Assembly (NCBI GenBank): GCA_002695005.1
Contig: NZNT01000015.1
Span: 310,001-374,000 of the forward strand
Reading direction: 5' to 3'
From: Maritimibacter sp.
Lineage (GTDB): Bacteria > Pseudomonadota > Alphaproteobacteria > Rhodobacterales > Rhodobacteraceae
DNA: 64,000 bases
This document shows, one piece after another, positions 25,470 through 35,395 of this stretch (the first letter of the stretch is position 1; every line of letters begins with the position of its first letter). A program made the position numbers and the translations under genes. The notes beneath the pieces were generated by a model. It was not told the DNA's origin, did no database searches, and saw only the letters and a program-made list of their open reading frames with translations.

Positions 25470-26108
25470 TTGAGCAATCCCGATAGTTTTATCGACGAAG
25501 TGACCGAAGAGGTCCGGCGCGACCGACTGTACGGCTTTTTCCGCAAGTGGGGCTGGGTCGGTGTGCTGCTCGTCGTCGTGATCGTCGGCGGCGCTGCGGT
25601 GAACGAGTATCTCAAGGCCCGCGACGCGCGTCAGGCGCAGGAGACGGGCGATGCCCTTCTCACGGCTATGGACACGGAGGGGGCCGAAGCGCGGCTTTCT
25701 GCGCTGGACGCCGTGCCGGCCGAAGGCGACGCCGCTGCCGTGATCGACCTGATCCGCGCGGCCGAGGCCGAAGATGCGGTGACCGCAGACGGTATTCTTG
25801 CGAGTATCGAGAGTGACGCGGCCCTGCCGACGCTCTACCGCGATCTCGCCACGATGAAACGCGTGCTCCTGCCGGATTCGCCCATGAGTGCAGCCGACAA
25901 GGCGGCAGCGCTGGAGCCGCTGACGACACCGGGCGGGCCGTTCCGGGTGCTGGCCGAAGAACAGCTTGCGCTGGCCGATGTGGCCGCGGGCGACAGCGAA
26001 GCCGCCCTTGCGCGGCTGCAAAGCTTGATGGACGATGCCGAGGCGGGGGACGCAGTGCGCGACCGGGCCTCGCAACTGATCGTGGCGCTTGGCGGCACGG
26101 TTGAGTGA
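25470..26108 (+). CDS. YfgM-like TPR membrane protein
   Basis: This 212-residue protein begins MSNPDSFIDEVTEEVRRDRL. It has one transmembrane helix at about 28-46 (WVGVLLVVVIVGGAAVNEYL) and a periplasmic Ala/Glu-rich TPR-like domain. The order of this gene, bamB and der matches E. coli yfgM-bamB-der, where YfgM works with periplasmic chaperones and the Sec translocon. The start is TTG at 25470: no ATG or GTG gives the conserved N-terminus, and GGGGGCCGGG lies upstream. It overlaps the 5' side of the bamB leader. Confidence 0.8.
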   Translation: MSNPDSFIDEVTEEVRRDRLYGFFRKWGWVGVLLVVVIVGGAAVNEYLKARDARQAQETGDALLTAMDTEGAEARLSALDAVPAEGDAAAVIDLIRAAEAEDAVTADGILASIESDAALPTLYRDLATMKRVLLPDSPMSAADKAAALEPLTTPGGPFRVLAEEQLALADVAAGDSEAALARLQSLMDDAEAGDAVRDRASQLIVALGGTVE

Positions 26109-26170
26109 ATGAGCGCGGGGGCGGAAAAACCGACCCGCTTGAGAACGGGCAGAGCTTGGGGGACACGGGC

Positions 26171-27523
26171 GTGACACGCAATGGATGGATCGGGCTTCTG
26201 CTCATGGGCGCCGTGGCGACCGTGAGCGCCTGCGACAAACGGGAAGTCATTTTTCAAGGCGAGCGCGAGAATATCTTCGCGCCGGACCCGGCCATCGCCG
26301 GGGATGCCGCCGCGGCCCGGTTCGCGGAAGAGCAGGCGGCCCAGAACGTCAACGTCAGCCGGGCCGTGTCCCTGCCGGGGCAAAGCTCGCTCGGTTCCTG
26401 GACGCAGGTGGCCTCCAACGCCCAGAACAATGCGCCGCATGTGGCCTTCTCGCCCGCCCCGCAGGTTCTGTTCAACGTGGGCTTCGGTCAGGGCAGCACC
26501 CGCAAGCTCAAAGTCACCGCCGAGCCGGTCGTCGCGGGCGGTCAGGTCTTCGTCATGGATTCGCGCCAGACCGTCGTCGCCCTCACCACCGGAGGCGAGA
26601 CGCTGTGGTCCGCCGACCTCACCCCGCCGGGTGAACGGGCCGGGCAGGCGTCCGGCGGCGGGCTCGCCTTCGCGGGCGGCACGGTGCTCGCCACGACGGG
26701 CTACGGCGAACTGATCGCGCTCGACGCGGGCTCCGGTGCCGTGCGCTGGCGTCAGGACCTTGGCGGACCCGGCTCCGGCCCGCCCACCGTGTCCGGCAAC
26801 ACCGTCTACGCCATGTCCACGAACAACCTGGGCCACGCCGTGACCCTGTCCAACGGCCGTTTGCAATGGACGCTGCCCGGCACGCCGCAAACCCCCGGCG
26901 TTCTCGGCGCGGCGGCCCCGGCGGTCAACGGCGGCACGGTCATCATGCCGTTCTCGCTCACCTCGCTCGTCGGCGTGAACGCACAGGCCGGTGAGCCGGA
27001 ATGGGTCGTCCCGATCAAGGGCGGTCGGCGCGGCAAGGCCTATGCCCAGATCAACGAGATTGCGGGCGCGCCGGTCGTCTCCGGCTCCACGATCTACGCA
27101 GGCACCGCAGCCGGGGCGAGTGTCGCGGTCTCGACCAACGGCCAGATGCGCTGGACCGCGCGCGAAGGCGCCGTGGGACCGATGGTCGTCGCGGGTGGAT
27201 CGCTCTTCATGGTGGGTGACAACCTCGAACTCGTCCGGCTCGACGCCTCGACGGGCGAGCGGATCTGGGGCGTGCCCCTTCCGGGATACACCAAGGACAA
27301 CCCGCGCCGGTTCAAGGCGATCTTCCCGAGCTACGGGCCCACGCTGGCCGGTGGCCGTCTCTGGGTCGCTTCGGGCGACAAGATGCTGCGGGCCTTCGAT
27401 CCGACCAACGGCGCACTCGTCGGCGCGGTGGAACTGCCCGCCGGGGCCGCCTCGCGCCCCGTGATCGTGGGCGGCATCGCCTATATCGTCAGCGAGAAGG
27501 GCTCGCTCATGGCCTTGCGCTAA
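26171..27523 (+). CDS. bamB: Outer-membrane assembly lipoprotein BamB-like (PQQ beta-propeller)
   Basis: This 450-residue lipoprotein has a signal peptide ending in the lipobox VSAC (Cys near residue 19). Eight-bladed propeller repeats follow, of the type [33 protein letters not shown] and [16 protein letters not shown]. BamB is a scaffold in the BAM complex that inserts beta-barrel proteins. I chose GTG at 26171, which gives a standard lipoprotein signal with GGGGGA upstream. An earlier GTG at 26105 would add 22 hydrophilic residues before the signal. Position between the yfgM-like gene and der supports the call. Confidence 0.88.
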   Translation: MTRNGWIGLLLMGAVATVSACDKREVIFQGERENIFAPDPAIAGDAAAARFAEEQAAQNVNVSRAVSLPGQSSLGSWTQVASNAQNNAPHVAFSPAPQVLFNVGFGQGSTRKLKVTAEPVVAGGQVFVMDSRQTVVALTTGGETLWSADLTPPGERAGQASGGGLAFAGGTVLATTGYGELIALDAGSGAVRWRQDLGGPGSGPPTVSGNTVYAMSTNNLGHAVTLSNGRLQWTLPGTPQTPGVLGAAAPAVNGGTVIMPFSLTSLVGVNAQAGEPEWVVPIKGGRRGKAYAQINEIAGAPVVSGSTIYAGTAAGASVAVSTNGQMRWTAREGAVGPMVVAGGSLFMVGDNLELVRLDASTGERIWGVPLPGYTKDNPRRFKAIFPSYGPTLAGGRLWVASGDKMLRAFDPTNGALVGAVELPAGAASRPVIVGGIAYIVSEKGSLMALR

Positions 27524-27569
27524 GGCGCGCAGAGGACTATGCGGGCGCCTTCACGTCCGGAGATCTGAC

Positions 27570-29015
27570 ATGACCTTCACCCTCGCCATCGTGGGGCGGC
27601 CCAATGTGGGCAAGTCGACGCTGTTCAACCGGCTCGTCGGCCGTCGCCTCGCGCTCGTCGACAACCAGCCCGGCGTCACGCGCGACCTGCGCGAAGGCGA
27701 TGCGCGCCTCGGCCCGCTCCGTTTCACGGTGATCGACACGGCAGGGCTGGAGGACGCGACGGACGACTCGCTCGAAGGCCGGATGCGCCGCCTGACCGAG
27801 CGCGCGGTCGAGATGGCCGATGCCTGTCTCTTCCTGATCGACGCCCGCGCCGGTGTGCTCCCGACGGACGAGATCTTTGCCGACATTCTGCGCAAGAAGA
27901 ACGCCCACGTCATCCTCGCCGCCAACAAGGCCGAAGGGTCCGCGGGCGAGGCGGGGATGATCGAAGCCTGGGGTCTGGGTCTCGGCGAACCCATCCCGCT
28001 CTCCGCCGAGCATGGCGAAGGTCTGGGCGAACTGGCCGCTGCCCTGACGCCGATTGCCGAAGAGATGGCCCTGCGCCCGAGTGCCGAGCCGGAGACCGAG
28101 GTGGATGTCGAGGATGGTCAACCCCGCGTCCCGACCCGCGAAAAGCCGCTTCAGGTCGCCGTGATCGGGCGGCCGAACTCCGGCAAATCCACCCTCATCA
28201 ACAAGCTCATTGGTGAGGAGCGTTTGCTCACCGGCCCCGAGGCCGGGATCACCCGCGACTCCATCTCGCTCGGCTTCGACTGGGAGGGCACGCCCACGCG
28301 CATCTTCGACACGGCGGGGATGAGGAAGCGCGCGAAAGTGCAGGAAAAGCTTGAGAAATTGTCCGTCGCCGATGGCCTGCGCGCAGTGAAATTCGCCGAA
28401 GTCGTCGTCGTCCTGCTCGACGCCGCCATCCCGTTCGAGCAGCAAGACCTGCGCATCGCCGACCTTGCCGAGCGCGAAGGGCGCGCGGTCGTGGTCGCGG
28501 TGAACAAGTGGGATGTCGAGACGGAAAAACAGCAAAAGCTCAAGCACTTGCGCGACAGTTTCGAACGGTTGCTTCCGCAGTTGCGCGGCGCCCCCCTTGT
28601 CACCATTTCGGCCAAGACCGGGCGGGGGCTGGACCGGCTCCACGCGGCCGTGATGAAAGCGCACGAGATCTGGAACCGCCGCATCTCGACCGCCAAGCTC
28701 AACGACTGGCTGGCCGAAATGATCTCGCAGCACCCGCCGCCCGCGCCGGCCGGTCGCCGGATCAAGCTGCGCTACATGACCCAGGTGAAGACGCGTCCGC
28801 CGGGGTTCGTGGTGATGTGTTCCAATCCCGAGAAACTGCCGGAAAGCTATTCGCGCTATATCGTCAACGGGTTGCGGGACGACTTTGACATGCCCGGCAC
28901 GCCGATCCGGCTGCACATGCGCAGTCAGGCGGACAAAAACCCGTACAAGAACAAGACGAAGTCCACCCCCTCGCGGCTGCGCAAGCACCTCGGAAAAGGC
29001 CGCGCGGACGACTAG
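27570..29015 (+). CDS. der: Ribosome biogenesis GTPase Der (EngA)
   Basis: This 481-residue protein has two tandem GTPase domains, the hallmark of Der. G1 motifs are GRPNVGKST at about 9-17 and GRPNSGKST near 201-209. DTAG occurs in both (VIDTAGLED and FDTAGMRK), and NKAE and NKWD are the guanine-recognition motifs. A KH-like domain closes the protein ([16 protein letters not shown]), ending in a basic tail. Der is essential for 50S subunit assembly. It directly follows bamB, as in enterobacteria. Confidence 0.97.
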   Translation: MTFTLAIVGRPNVGKSTLFNRLVGRRLALVDNQPGVTRDLREGDARLGPLRFTVIDTAGLEDATDDSLEGRMRRLTERAVEMADACLFLIDARAGVLPTDEIFADILRKKNAHVILAANKAEGSAGEAGMIEAWGLGLGEPIPLSAEHGEGLGELAAALTPIAEEMALRPSAEPETEVDVEDGQPRVPTREKPLQVAVIGRPNSGKSTLINKLIGEERLLTGPEAGITRDSISLGFDWEGTPTRIFDTAGMRKRAKVQEKLEKLSVADGLRAVKFAEVVVVLLDAAIPFEQQDLRIADLAEREGRAVVVAVNKWDVETEKQQKLKHLRDSFERLLPQLRGAPLVTISAKTGRGLDRLHAAVMKAHEIWNRRISTAKLNDWLAEMISQHPPPAPAGRRIKLRYMTQVKTRPPGFVVMCSNPEKLPESYSRYIVNGLRDDFDMPGTPIRLHMRSQADKNPYKNKTKSTPSRLRKHLGKGRADD

Positions 29016-29076
29016 AGGCGCGTCGCCCCCTCGTCGCAACAGGCGAAGACGGGGCGATAGCCCGCGTGAAGCGGTC

Positions 29077-30231
29077 TCAGTTCAGGTATTGCATAGGGTC
29101 GACGCTGGACGTGCCCTGACGTACCTGGAAGTGCAGCGCGGGGTTGTCGGCCGCCCGGACCTGCGCGATGGACTGGCCCCGGCTCACGCTGTCGCCCTTG
29201 GACACGGCGATATTGTCGATCCCCGCATAGACGGTCAGCAGGTTGTTCTCGTGGCGCAGCACGAGGATCGGCACCTGTTCCGTATCGCGGGTGATCGCCG
29301 CCACCGTGCCGGCCTGTGCCGCGCGCACCGTGGCGCCGGCACCGGCGGCGATGTCGATCCCGTCCGACTTGCCCTTCACATAGGCCCCGACGATCCGCCC
29401 CTCGGCGGGCATCGCCATCGCCGCTGACGTGGTGCGGCTTGAGGAGAGGTTGGGGGAGGAAGGCGTGTCCGCCGGTCCCTCGGCCGCCGTGCGGCCCGAA
29501 GTCGCCGGGAGCGGGGCCGCTGAGGAGGGCGGAAGCGGCGTGGGCGTGCCCACACCGGGCGCCGTGTTTGTGTTGGTCTGCGCCGTCTGCGCCGATTTCG
29601 GCGGAATCAGCAGGTATTGCCCCTGACGCACCGACAGGGCGCTGTCGAGGCTGTTCCATTCCGCCAGCGACCGCACCGACACGCCATACAGCCGTGCCAC
29701 GGAATAGGCGGTCTCGCCCGCCACGACCTGATGCCGGATCGGCTCGGCCCCGCCGGAATTGGCACTCGGCGCGGTCGCGGCACCCTGCGGGTTCGGCCCC
29801 ACGCGGTCGAGCGCGTTGCCCGCCAGCGTGGTCACGTCCACGTCGCTCGTCCCGCTGACCTTGCGCGGCAGCGCCACGATCTCGCCCCCGCGCAGCGTGG
29901 CGCCGGCGTTCAGCCCGTTGTAGCGGCTGAGTTCGGCTTCCGAGATCCCCACCCGCGCGGCCAGCGTCGTCAGCGTATCGCCGTCACGCGCCACCGCCAC
30001 CTGATAGGTGGGGTAGGAGATGATGCCCCGCGCATCGGGCTGCGGCCGCGCCGCCGTGCGCGCGTCCCGCGCGGCATCGGCGGTGGAGAAGCCGTTGCCA
30101 AGCCCCCGCAGGTCGAAATCGAGGTCGAGCCCACGGCCCGACGAACTGGCACAGGCCCCGAGCGCCACAAGGCTCGTCCCAAGCACCAGCATCCGCGTCA
30201 CACGCGAAACAGAACCCATTGCAATATCCAT
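29077..30231 (-). CDS. NlpD-like lipoprotein: two LysM domains and a degenerate M23 domain
   Basis: This 384-residue lipoprotein has the lipobox LGAC (Cys about residue 27). LysM 1 is YQVAVARDGDTLTTLAARVG, LysM 2 is HQVVAGETAYSVARLYGV, a Pro/Thr-rich linker follows, and a LytM/M23 domain ends the protein. The M23 catalytic positions are altered. The usual HxGID is SDGIDIAAG, the YAH motif is YAGID, and HxH is reduced to ALHFQV. It should therefore be a non-enzymatic activator of an N-acetylmuramoyl amidase, like EnvC and NlpD of E. coli, acting at cell separation. The surE-pcm-nlpD order matches gammaproteobacteria. Confidence 0.88.
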   Translation of the reverse strand: MDIAMGSVSRVTRMLVLGTSLVALGACASSSGRGLDLDFDLRGLGNGFSTADAARDARTAARPQPDARGIISYPTYQVAVARDGDTLTTLAARVGISEAELSRYNGLNAGATLRGGEIVALPRKVSGTSDVDVTTLAGNALDRVGPNPQGAATAPSANSGGAEPIRHQVVAGETAYSVARLYGVSVRSLAEWNSLDSALSVRQGQYLLIPPKSAQTAQTNTNTAPGVGTPTPLPPSSAAPLPATSGRTAAEGPADTPSSPNLSSSRTTSAAMAMPAEGRIVGAYVKGKSDGIDIAAGAGATVRAAQAGTVAAITRDTEQVPILVLRHENNLLTVYAGIDNIAVSKGDSVSRGQSIAQVRAADNPALHFQVRQGTSSVDPMQYLN

Positions 30232-30284
30232 ACTGCCGCCCTCTTGTCCGGACCCGTGTCTCCGGGTCTTCTGCCCTGGCCGCT

Positions 30285-30938
30285 TTAGTCTTGCCCCAGA
30301 CCTTCCACAAGCGGCACGAAACGCACCGGAAGGATTTCTTCGTAGTCGAACCCGTCCGTGCCCCGTGTCACCTTGATGAGGCTCTGAACGTGATCCGACT
30401 GTCCCACCGGCAACACCATGATACCGCCAACGGCCAGTTGAGCCAATAGGGGCCCGGGCGGGTCCTCGGCTGCGGCGGTCACGATGATGCGGTCGAAGGG
30501 CGCCTGTTCGGGCAGGCCAAAGCTCCCGTCGCCCGTGATCGCGGTAATCGTATGCAGGCCCAGCTCGTCGAACACCCCCCGCGCGTCGCGCACCAGCCCC
30601 CGGTGACGGTCGACGGTATAGACCCGGCGCGCGAGCTTGGCGAGGATTGCGGCCTGATAGCCGGAGCCGGTCCCGACCTCGAGCACCTTGTCGCGCGACT
30701 GCACGTCCAATGCCTGCGTCATCAGCCCGACGATGGAGGGCTGGCTGATCGTCTGACCGCTCGCGATGGGGAGCGGCATGTCCTCATAGGCCCGTTCGGC
30801 GAAGACCCCGCGCACGAACAGCCCCCGGTCGATGGCCTCCATCGCGTTCAAAACACGGGTATTCGTGACCCCCTTGGAGCGCAGGTGAAACAGGAACTGC
30901 ATCTTGCGCGCGGCGATGGGGTCGTTCGGGTCGCTCAT
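30285..30938 (-). CDS. pcm: Protein-L-isoaspartate O-methyltransferase
   Basis: This 217-residue SAM-dependent enzyme repairs isoaspartyl residues in aged proteins. The family motif [18 protein letters not shown] lies near residues 53-70, and the SAM-binding loop is [30 protein letters not shown] is the post-II motif. The start overlaps the surE stop (ATGA). It is translationally coupled between surE and the nlpD-like gene. Confidence 0.95.
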   Translation of the reverse strand: MSDPNDPIAARKMQFLFHLRSKGVTNTRVLNAMEAIDRGLFVRGVFAERAYEDMPLPIASGQTISQPSIVGLMTQALDVQSRDKVLEVGTGSGYQAAILAKLARRVYTVDRHRGLVRDARGVFDELGLHTITAITGDGSFGLPEQAPFDRIIVTAAAEDPPGPLLAQLAVGGIMVLPVGQSDHVQSLIKVTRGTDGFDYEEILPVRFVPLVEGLGQD

Positions 30939-31720
30939 GCCAGCGCGCGCTCCAGCGCATCGAGCGCGTCATGGGCGGTCAGGTCGGCACGCATCGGCGT
31001 GACCGAGATATAGCCGTCGAGGTTCACCGCCGCGTCCGTGCCCGGCGCCGTGGGGCGGTGCTGTGGCCCGCCCTTGATCCAGATGAACCGGCGGCCCGAT
31101 GGCGACAGCGTCGGCTCGGTGCCGAAGAACGTATCCTCCCGCCAGCCCTGCGCGGCGGCCCGCATCCCCTTGACCTCGGCGGCGGGAACGGGCGGAAAAT
31201 TGACGTTGTAGAACAGCCGGTAGTCGGCGGTTTCCTGCCAAGGTGCACGCTCAACGATGGCGCGCACCGTGTCAGCCCCGTGGGCGGCGGCGGCCTCGAA
31301 CATGTCGTCCAGCTCGATGTTGCGCGGGCCGAGGAACTGGGACAGCGCGATCGCGGGCAGGCCCTGAAGCGCGCCCTCCATCGCCCCCCCGATCGTGCCG
31401 GAGTAGAGCGCGTTTTCGGCGGCGTTGTTGCCCCGGTTCACGCCCGACAGGATCAGGTCGGGCGGCTCCGGCAGAATGTCTCCGATCCCGGCGAGCACGC
31501 AGTCGGCGGGGCTGCCTTCGGCGGCGAACCGGCGCGGGCCAAGCTCGGCCACCATCATCGGATGGGCGTAGGAGATGCAGTGACCGACGCCCGACTGTTC
31601 AAAGGCGGGCGCCACGACCCAGACCTCGCCGTCCGGCCCTGCCACATTGGCCGCAATGGCCTCCAGCACCTTCAGCCCCGGCGCGTTGATGCCATCGTCG
31701 TTGGTGATGAGAATGCGCAT
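30935..31720 (-). CDS. surE: 5'/3'-nucleotidase SurE
   Basis: This 261-residue metal-dependent phosphatase acts on nucleoside monophosphates. It begins [16 protein letters not shown] with the metal-binding NDD, has the SGVNRG motif ([15 protein letters not shown]), and [20 protein letters not shown]. The C-terminal region ends with a domain-swap type segment. It heads the surE-pcm-nlpD operon. RpoS, next to this group in E. coli, is absent here, as expected in alphaproteobacteria. Confidence 0.95.
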   Translation of the reverse strand: MRILITNDDGINAPGLKVLEAIAANVAGPDGEVWVVAPAFEQSGVGHCISYAHPMMVAELGPRRFAAEGSPADCVLAGIGDILPEPPDLILSGVNRGNNAAENALYSGTIGGAMEGALQGLPAIALSQFLGPRNIELDDMFEAAAAHGADTVRAIVERAPWQETADYRLFYNVNFPPVPAAEVKGMRAAAQGWREDTFFGTEPTLSPSGRRFIWIKGGPQHRPTAPGTDAAVNLDGYISVTPMRADLTAHDALDALERALA

Positions 31721-31791
31721 TTCGCCCCCGGTTAACCTGTGTCTTTCAATAGGTCAGGCGGGGCGCACCCACAAGGCGGCGCGCGGTGTCG

Positions 31792-32445
31792 TTACCCGCC
31801 GAGGAGTTCCGGCAACAGCCGTTTCGCCTCATCCGCGGGCTTGGCAAGCGCATCACGGTCTTCTCCGGGATGGAACCGCGCGCGCATGGCGCTGGCCAGC
31901 GGTTTGGGCGTCAGGATGCGCACCTTGGGGCCAAGTGCTGCGGTCTCGGCCTGCCAGCTGCGCGCCAGCGCCATTTGCCCGGCCTTGGTCGCGCCGTAAG
32001 CCCCGAAGAACTTCTCGCCCGCGTGGTCGTCATGGAAAAACGCCGCCGTCCCGGCCTCGCCCAGCAGGGGGGCCACGAAGGCGATCAGCCGCGCCGTGGC
32101 GTCGAGGTTCACGGCGATGGACTTCTCCCAGTCCTTTCCCGCCAGCGCGACGTGGTTGGCGGGCATGAGCTGCTGGGCTTCCACCGCGGTATGCGCCCAG
32201 ACATCGACCTTGCCCCAGCGGTCGTGTATCGCGCGGCACAGCTGCGCCATCGCGTCGGAATTGGTGACGTCCATCGGGGCCAGCGTCGCCTCGCCGCCGG
32301 CCGCCTTGATCTTGTCGTCCAGTTCCTCCAGCGCGCCGGTGGTGCGCGCCACGGCGACGATGTGATGCGTCGGGGCCAGTTCCACCGCGAGCGCCGCGCC
32401 AAGGCCACGGGACGCGCCGGTGATAAGGGCGATCTTGTCGGACAT
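31792..32445 (-). CDS. SDR family oxidoreductase
   Basis: This 217-residue short-chain dehydrogenase begins with the nucleotide-binding motif ITGASRGLGAALAVELA. It carries DVTNSDAM and the catalytic pair in YGATKAG. The usual NAG motif is replaced by AHTAVEAQ, and the active-site serine position reads AAFFHDDHAG, so the Ser is not obvious. The closest general resemblance is to YciK-like SDRs. The substrate is unknown. It lies 71 bases before surE on the same strand and may be cotranscribed. Confidence 0.82.
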   Translation of the reverse strand: MSDKIALITGASRGLGAALAVELAPTHHIVAVARTTGALEELDDKIKAAGGEATLAPMDVTNSDAMAQLCRAIHDRWGKVDVWAHTAVEAQQLMPANHVALAGKDWEKSIAVNLDATARLIAFVAPLLGEAGTAAFFHDDHAGEKFFGAYGATKAGQMALARSWQAETAALGPKVRILTPKPLASAMRARFHPGEDRDALAKPADEAKRLLPELLGG

Positions 32446-32515
32446 ATCTCACTCCGATTGGGGTCGGGGGCGGTATCCCATCCATAGCGGGGCCTGTCCA
32501 GAGGGCGCGTCGGCC

Positions 32516-33280
32516 TCAGAGCGGGACGAAGACGAAGGTGGTTGTCGGGCCTTCGTGGCTTGGCATCTCGATGACCAGAACGTCGTGCGTGTCATTCAGT
32601 GCATAGGGATATGGGCCGGGTATGAAACCGAATGGCGGGCCTGCGGTCACGGTGGTCGCGATCTGCGCCCCCACGCAGGTCATCGTCGGTTTTTCCGCCG
32701 CTTCCCGGTCGGTGGACATGACCAGCCGCAGGTTCACGCCGAGGATGGTGCCGATGCCATCGGTGACATCGAGGTCGATGTCACCATCCTCGGTCACCAT
32801 GTCCGCTTCGGTGGGGGCGAAGGTGTCGAGGTCGACGTCATAGGCGACCGAGAGCCCGCCCGGCACACGTCCGGCAAACGTCGCTTCACCGGGGCATCCG
32901 CCAGGAACGGTCATGTCGGGCGGCGGGACGATCTCATGCGCTACGCCGTTCAGTTCGAGCGTCACGCTGCCCTGCGTGGCACCGTCGGGCAGCCGGGCCG
33001 GGGCGTAATCCATCGCGAAGCGTCCGTCGCTCCCGATGGTCAGCTGCGCCTCCACCACCGGCACCACGATGGACTGGCCCGCGTCGCTTATCGCCACACG
33101 GACAAGTCGCCATGTGCCGGGCAGGGCGTTGTCGATGGGCGTCGTGGCCGCCGTTTGCACGATCTGCGACCCCCACGGCGTCGGGGTCAGGGAAATGTCC
33201 ATTTCGTCCGACAGGGCGGGGGTGGCGGCGCAGAGGGCGGTGAAAAAAAGCGGGCGCAAAAGCGGGATCGTGAAATACAT
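32516..33280 (-). CDS. Secreted hypothetical protein
   Basis: This 254-residue protein has a signal peptide (MYFTIPLLRPLFFTALCAAT, cleavage near PALS). A beta-rich domain follows with TPIDNALPGTWRLVRVAI and ITIGSDGRFAMDY-like strands (text: LTIGSDGRFAMDYAPARL). This resembles META/lipocalin-like or heat-shock HslJ-type small sandwiches, but no firm family is recognised. Two Cys residues (GGCPGE and MTCVGA) may form a disulfide. The start is either ATG 33280 or GTG 33295; neither has a strong ribosome-binding site. Confidence 0.6.
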   Translation of the reverse strand: MYFTIPLLRPLFFTALCAATPALSDEMDISLTPTPWGSQIVQTAATTPIDNALPGTWRLVRVAISDAGQSIVVPVVEAQLTIGSDGRFAMDYAPARLPDGATQGSVTLELNGVAHEIVPPPDMTVPGGCPGEATFAGRVPGGLSVAYDVDLDTFAPTEADMVTEDGDIDLDVTDGIGTILGVNLRLVMSTDREAAEKPTMTCVGAQIATTVTAGPPFGFIPGPYPYALNDTHDVLVIEMPSHEGPTTTFVFVPL

Positions 33281-33318
33281 GCCCGATGGTGCCACGCGCC
33301 CGGTGATCCCGTCCAGTC

Positions 33319-33606
33319 TCAGCCCACCGGGATCGGCGGGATGAAGATCGAGTTTCCGTCGGCCCGCGTGACGACGACACCCGCCTCGGAAATCTCGTAG
33401 ATCAGCCCGATCTGGCTCCGCTCGCCTACTTTTACGCGCATGATGTCGCCCCGCGCCATGCGAAAGAGCGCGGACATGTCGTCGGGCTTGCCCGCGATGC
33501 CGATCAGCTGCACCTGGTCGAGCCGGATCTCGTCGGTCTTCGTCGCGTTCAGCGCCACGAAATTACTGTTCCCGCCCCCGGCGGAGGACGCGTTGGGTTC
33601 TGCCAT
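33319..33606 (-). CDS. Small hypothetical protein with a PilP/GspC-like beta domain
   Basis: This 95-residue protein has a flexible N-terminus, then an all-beta stretch: VQLIGIAGKPDDMSALFRMA, GDIMRVKVGERSQIGLIYEI, VVVTRADGNSIFIPP. The pattern (LIGI...ALFRM..GD...VG.R..IG.I.EI...GVVV) resembles the homology region of PilP and GspC, periplasmic linkers of type IV pilus and type II secretion machines. There is no signal peptide or pilus gene nearby, so the resemblance is structural inference only. Confidence 0.6.
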   Translation of the reverse strand: MAEPNASSAGGGNSNFVALNATKTDEIRLDQVQLIGIAGKPDDMSALFRMARGDIMRVKVGERSQIGLIYEISEAGVVVTRADGNSIFIPPIPVG

Positions 33607-33785
33607 GATGTCACCTCAGGTTTCGCGAGGGAGTGGGCCTCGCTCAAAACTAGCGGAGGGGGGTAAACAACAGGTTCATTGTCAGGGAAAGAGGGGCCAT
33701 CCGCGATGGGCCGGGAATGGCCGATGCTCATGCTGCGGTGCGGCGAAAAAACGCCGATACCCCTTGTTTCGTGAGTGCAGGCTCG

Positions 33786-33810
33786 CGAAAAGCGGCGCTA
33801 TTCCGCCGCT
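33786..33810 (-). terminator. purF terminator with the stop codon in its loop
   Basis: On the minus strand AGCGGCG and CGCCGCT form a 7-bp stem, followed by TTTTCGCG. The purF stop TAG lies in the six-base loop. A second hairpin (CGGCG-A6-CGCCG, 33741-33756) lies just beyond. Confidence 0.7.
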
Positions 33811-35276
33811 GTCTTGAGCACGAAACCCTTGTTGAGCATGTCGCGCGGGGCCACCGGATACTCGCCGGAAAAACACGCGTCGCAATAGGCCGGCGCGCTG
33901 TCGTCGCGCCCGGCGGCTTCACCCACGGCGCGGTAAAGCCCGTCGAGCGAGATGAAGTGCAGGCTGTCGACGCCCAGATGCTCGCACATCTCGTCCTCGG
34001 TCATATTCGCGGCAAGCAGCTTGTCGCGCTCCGGGGTATCCACCCCGTAAAAGCACGGCCAGGCGGTGGGCGGCGAGGCGATGCGGAAATGCACCTCGGC
34101 CGCACCGGCGTCGAGGATCATGTCCTTGATCTTGCGGCTCGTCGTCCCGCGCACCACCGAGTCGTCCACGAGGATGACCCGTTTGCCCTCGATCAGCGCC
34201 CGGTTCACGTTGAGCTTGAGCCGCACACCCATGTTGCGGATCTGCTCGGTCGGTTCAATGAAAGTCCGGCCCATGTACTGGTTGCGGATGATCCCCATCG
34301 CATAGGGAATCCCCGATTCCTGGCTGTAACCGATGGCCGCAGGTGTACCGGAATCCGGCACCGGGCAGACAAGGTCCGCATCCACGGGCTTCTCCCGCGC
34401 AAGCTCCACACCGATCTGGCGCCGGGTTTCATAGACCGAGCGACCGCCGATGATCGAATCGGGGCGCGAGAAATAGACGTGTTCGAAGATGCAGAACCGG
34501 GACTTTTGCGGGCGGAAGGGATGGCGGCTCTCGACGCCCTCCTTGGTGATGACCACCATTTCGCCCGGCTCGATCTCGCGCACGAACTTGGCGCCGATGA
34601 TGTCCAGCGCGCAGGTCTCGGACGACAGCACCCAGCCATCGCCCAACTGGCCCAGAACGAGCGGGCGCACGCCCAGCGGGTCGCGCACGCCGATCAGCTT
34701 GGTGCGCGTCATGGCAACGATGGAGAACGCCCCCTCGACCCGGCGCAGCGCATCCTCGAGCCGTTCGGCGGCGTGCTTTTGCAGCGACCGCGCCATCAGG
34801 TGAATGATGCACTCAGAGTCGCTCGACGACTGAAAGATCGAGCCACGCTCGATCAGCTCGCGCCGAAGCTCATGCGCATTGGTGATGTTGCCGTTATGCG
34901 CAATCGCCGCGCCGCCCATCGAGAACTCGCCGAAGAACGGCTGCACGTCACGAATGACCGCGCCCTTGGACCCGGCTGTGGAATAGCGCACATGCCCGAT
35001 CGCAAGCGGCCCGGGCAGCGTTTCCATCAGCGATTGCTTGGTGAAGTTGTCGCGCACATAGCCGAAGCGACGCGCGGAGTTGAACCCGTGTTCGGGGTCG
35101 TGACACACGATCCCCCCGGCCTCCTGGCCGCGATGTTGCAGGGCGTGAAGGCCGAGCGCCACGAAGTTGGCGGCATCGGCAAGGCCGATAACGCCGAAAA
35201 CCCCGCATTCCTCTTTCAATTTATCATCATCGAAGGGGTGCGAAGGCGGCATGGCGGGCTGGCGAGCAGCAGACAT
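33798..35276 (-). CDS. purF: Amidophosphoribosyltransferase
   Basis: This enzyme of about 492 residues catalyses the first committed step of purine synthesis, transferring glutamine amide nitrogen to PRPP. The N-terminal nucleophile lies in KLKEECGVFG, so a short propeptide must be removed to expose the Cys, as in Bacillus-type enzymes. HALQHRGQEAGGI and STAGSK follow. The PRPP-binding site is RVILVDDSVVRGTTSRKI. The start is uncertain: ATG 35276, ATG 35252 or a TTG at 35285, none with a clear ribosome-binding site. cvpA lies directly upstream, as in E. coli cvpA-purF. Confidence 0.94.
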   Translation of the reverse strand: MSAARQPAMPPSHPFDDDKLKEECGVFGVIGLADAANFVALGLHALQHRGQEAGGIVCHDPEHGFNSARRFGYVRDNFTKQSLMETLPGPLAIGHVRYSTAGSKGAVIRDVQPFFGEFSMGGAAIAHNGNITNAHELRRELIERGSIFQSSSDSECIIHLMARSLQKHAAERLEDALRRVEGAFSIVAMTRTKLIGVRDPLGVRPLVLGQLGDGWVLSSETCALDIIGAKFVREIEPGEMVVITKEGVESRHPFRPQKSRFCIFEHVYFSRPDSIIGGRSVYETRRQIGVELAREKPVDADLVCPVPDSGTPAAIGYSQESGIPYAMGIIRNQYMGRTFIEPTEQIRNMGVRLKLNVNRALIEGKRVILVDDSVVRGTTSRKIKDMILDAGAAEVHFRIASPPTAWPCFYGVDTPERDKLLAANMTEDEMCEHLGVDSLHFISLDGLYRAVGEAAGRDDSAPAYCDACFSGEYPVAPRDMLNKGFVLKTAAE

Positions 35277-35365
35277 GTGGAGCAAATCCGAATCCGGTGG
35301 CAGCGTGCCCCCTTACCTAGAGCAGCTTGGCGCCCCTGTCACGGGGCGGCGGACCGAATGTAACG

Positions 35366-35395
35366 ATTATATGTTAGCGGCGCTTATTCGGTCGG
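35366..35395 (-). promoter_or_regulatory. Probable purF promoter
   Basis: On the minus strand a perfect -10 box TATAAT (35371-35366) is preceded at 18 bases by CCGACC (35395-35390). The -35 box lies within the last codons of cvpA, so purF can be transcribed separately from cvpA. Confidence 0.5.

Noticed and set aside
33734-33756. CGGCG-A6-CGCCG hairpin as a separate terminator
   Set aside because: It has no T-run on either strand directly after the stem and lies beyond the stronger purF terminator, so it is probably a minor part of that 3' region.
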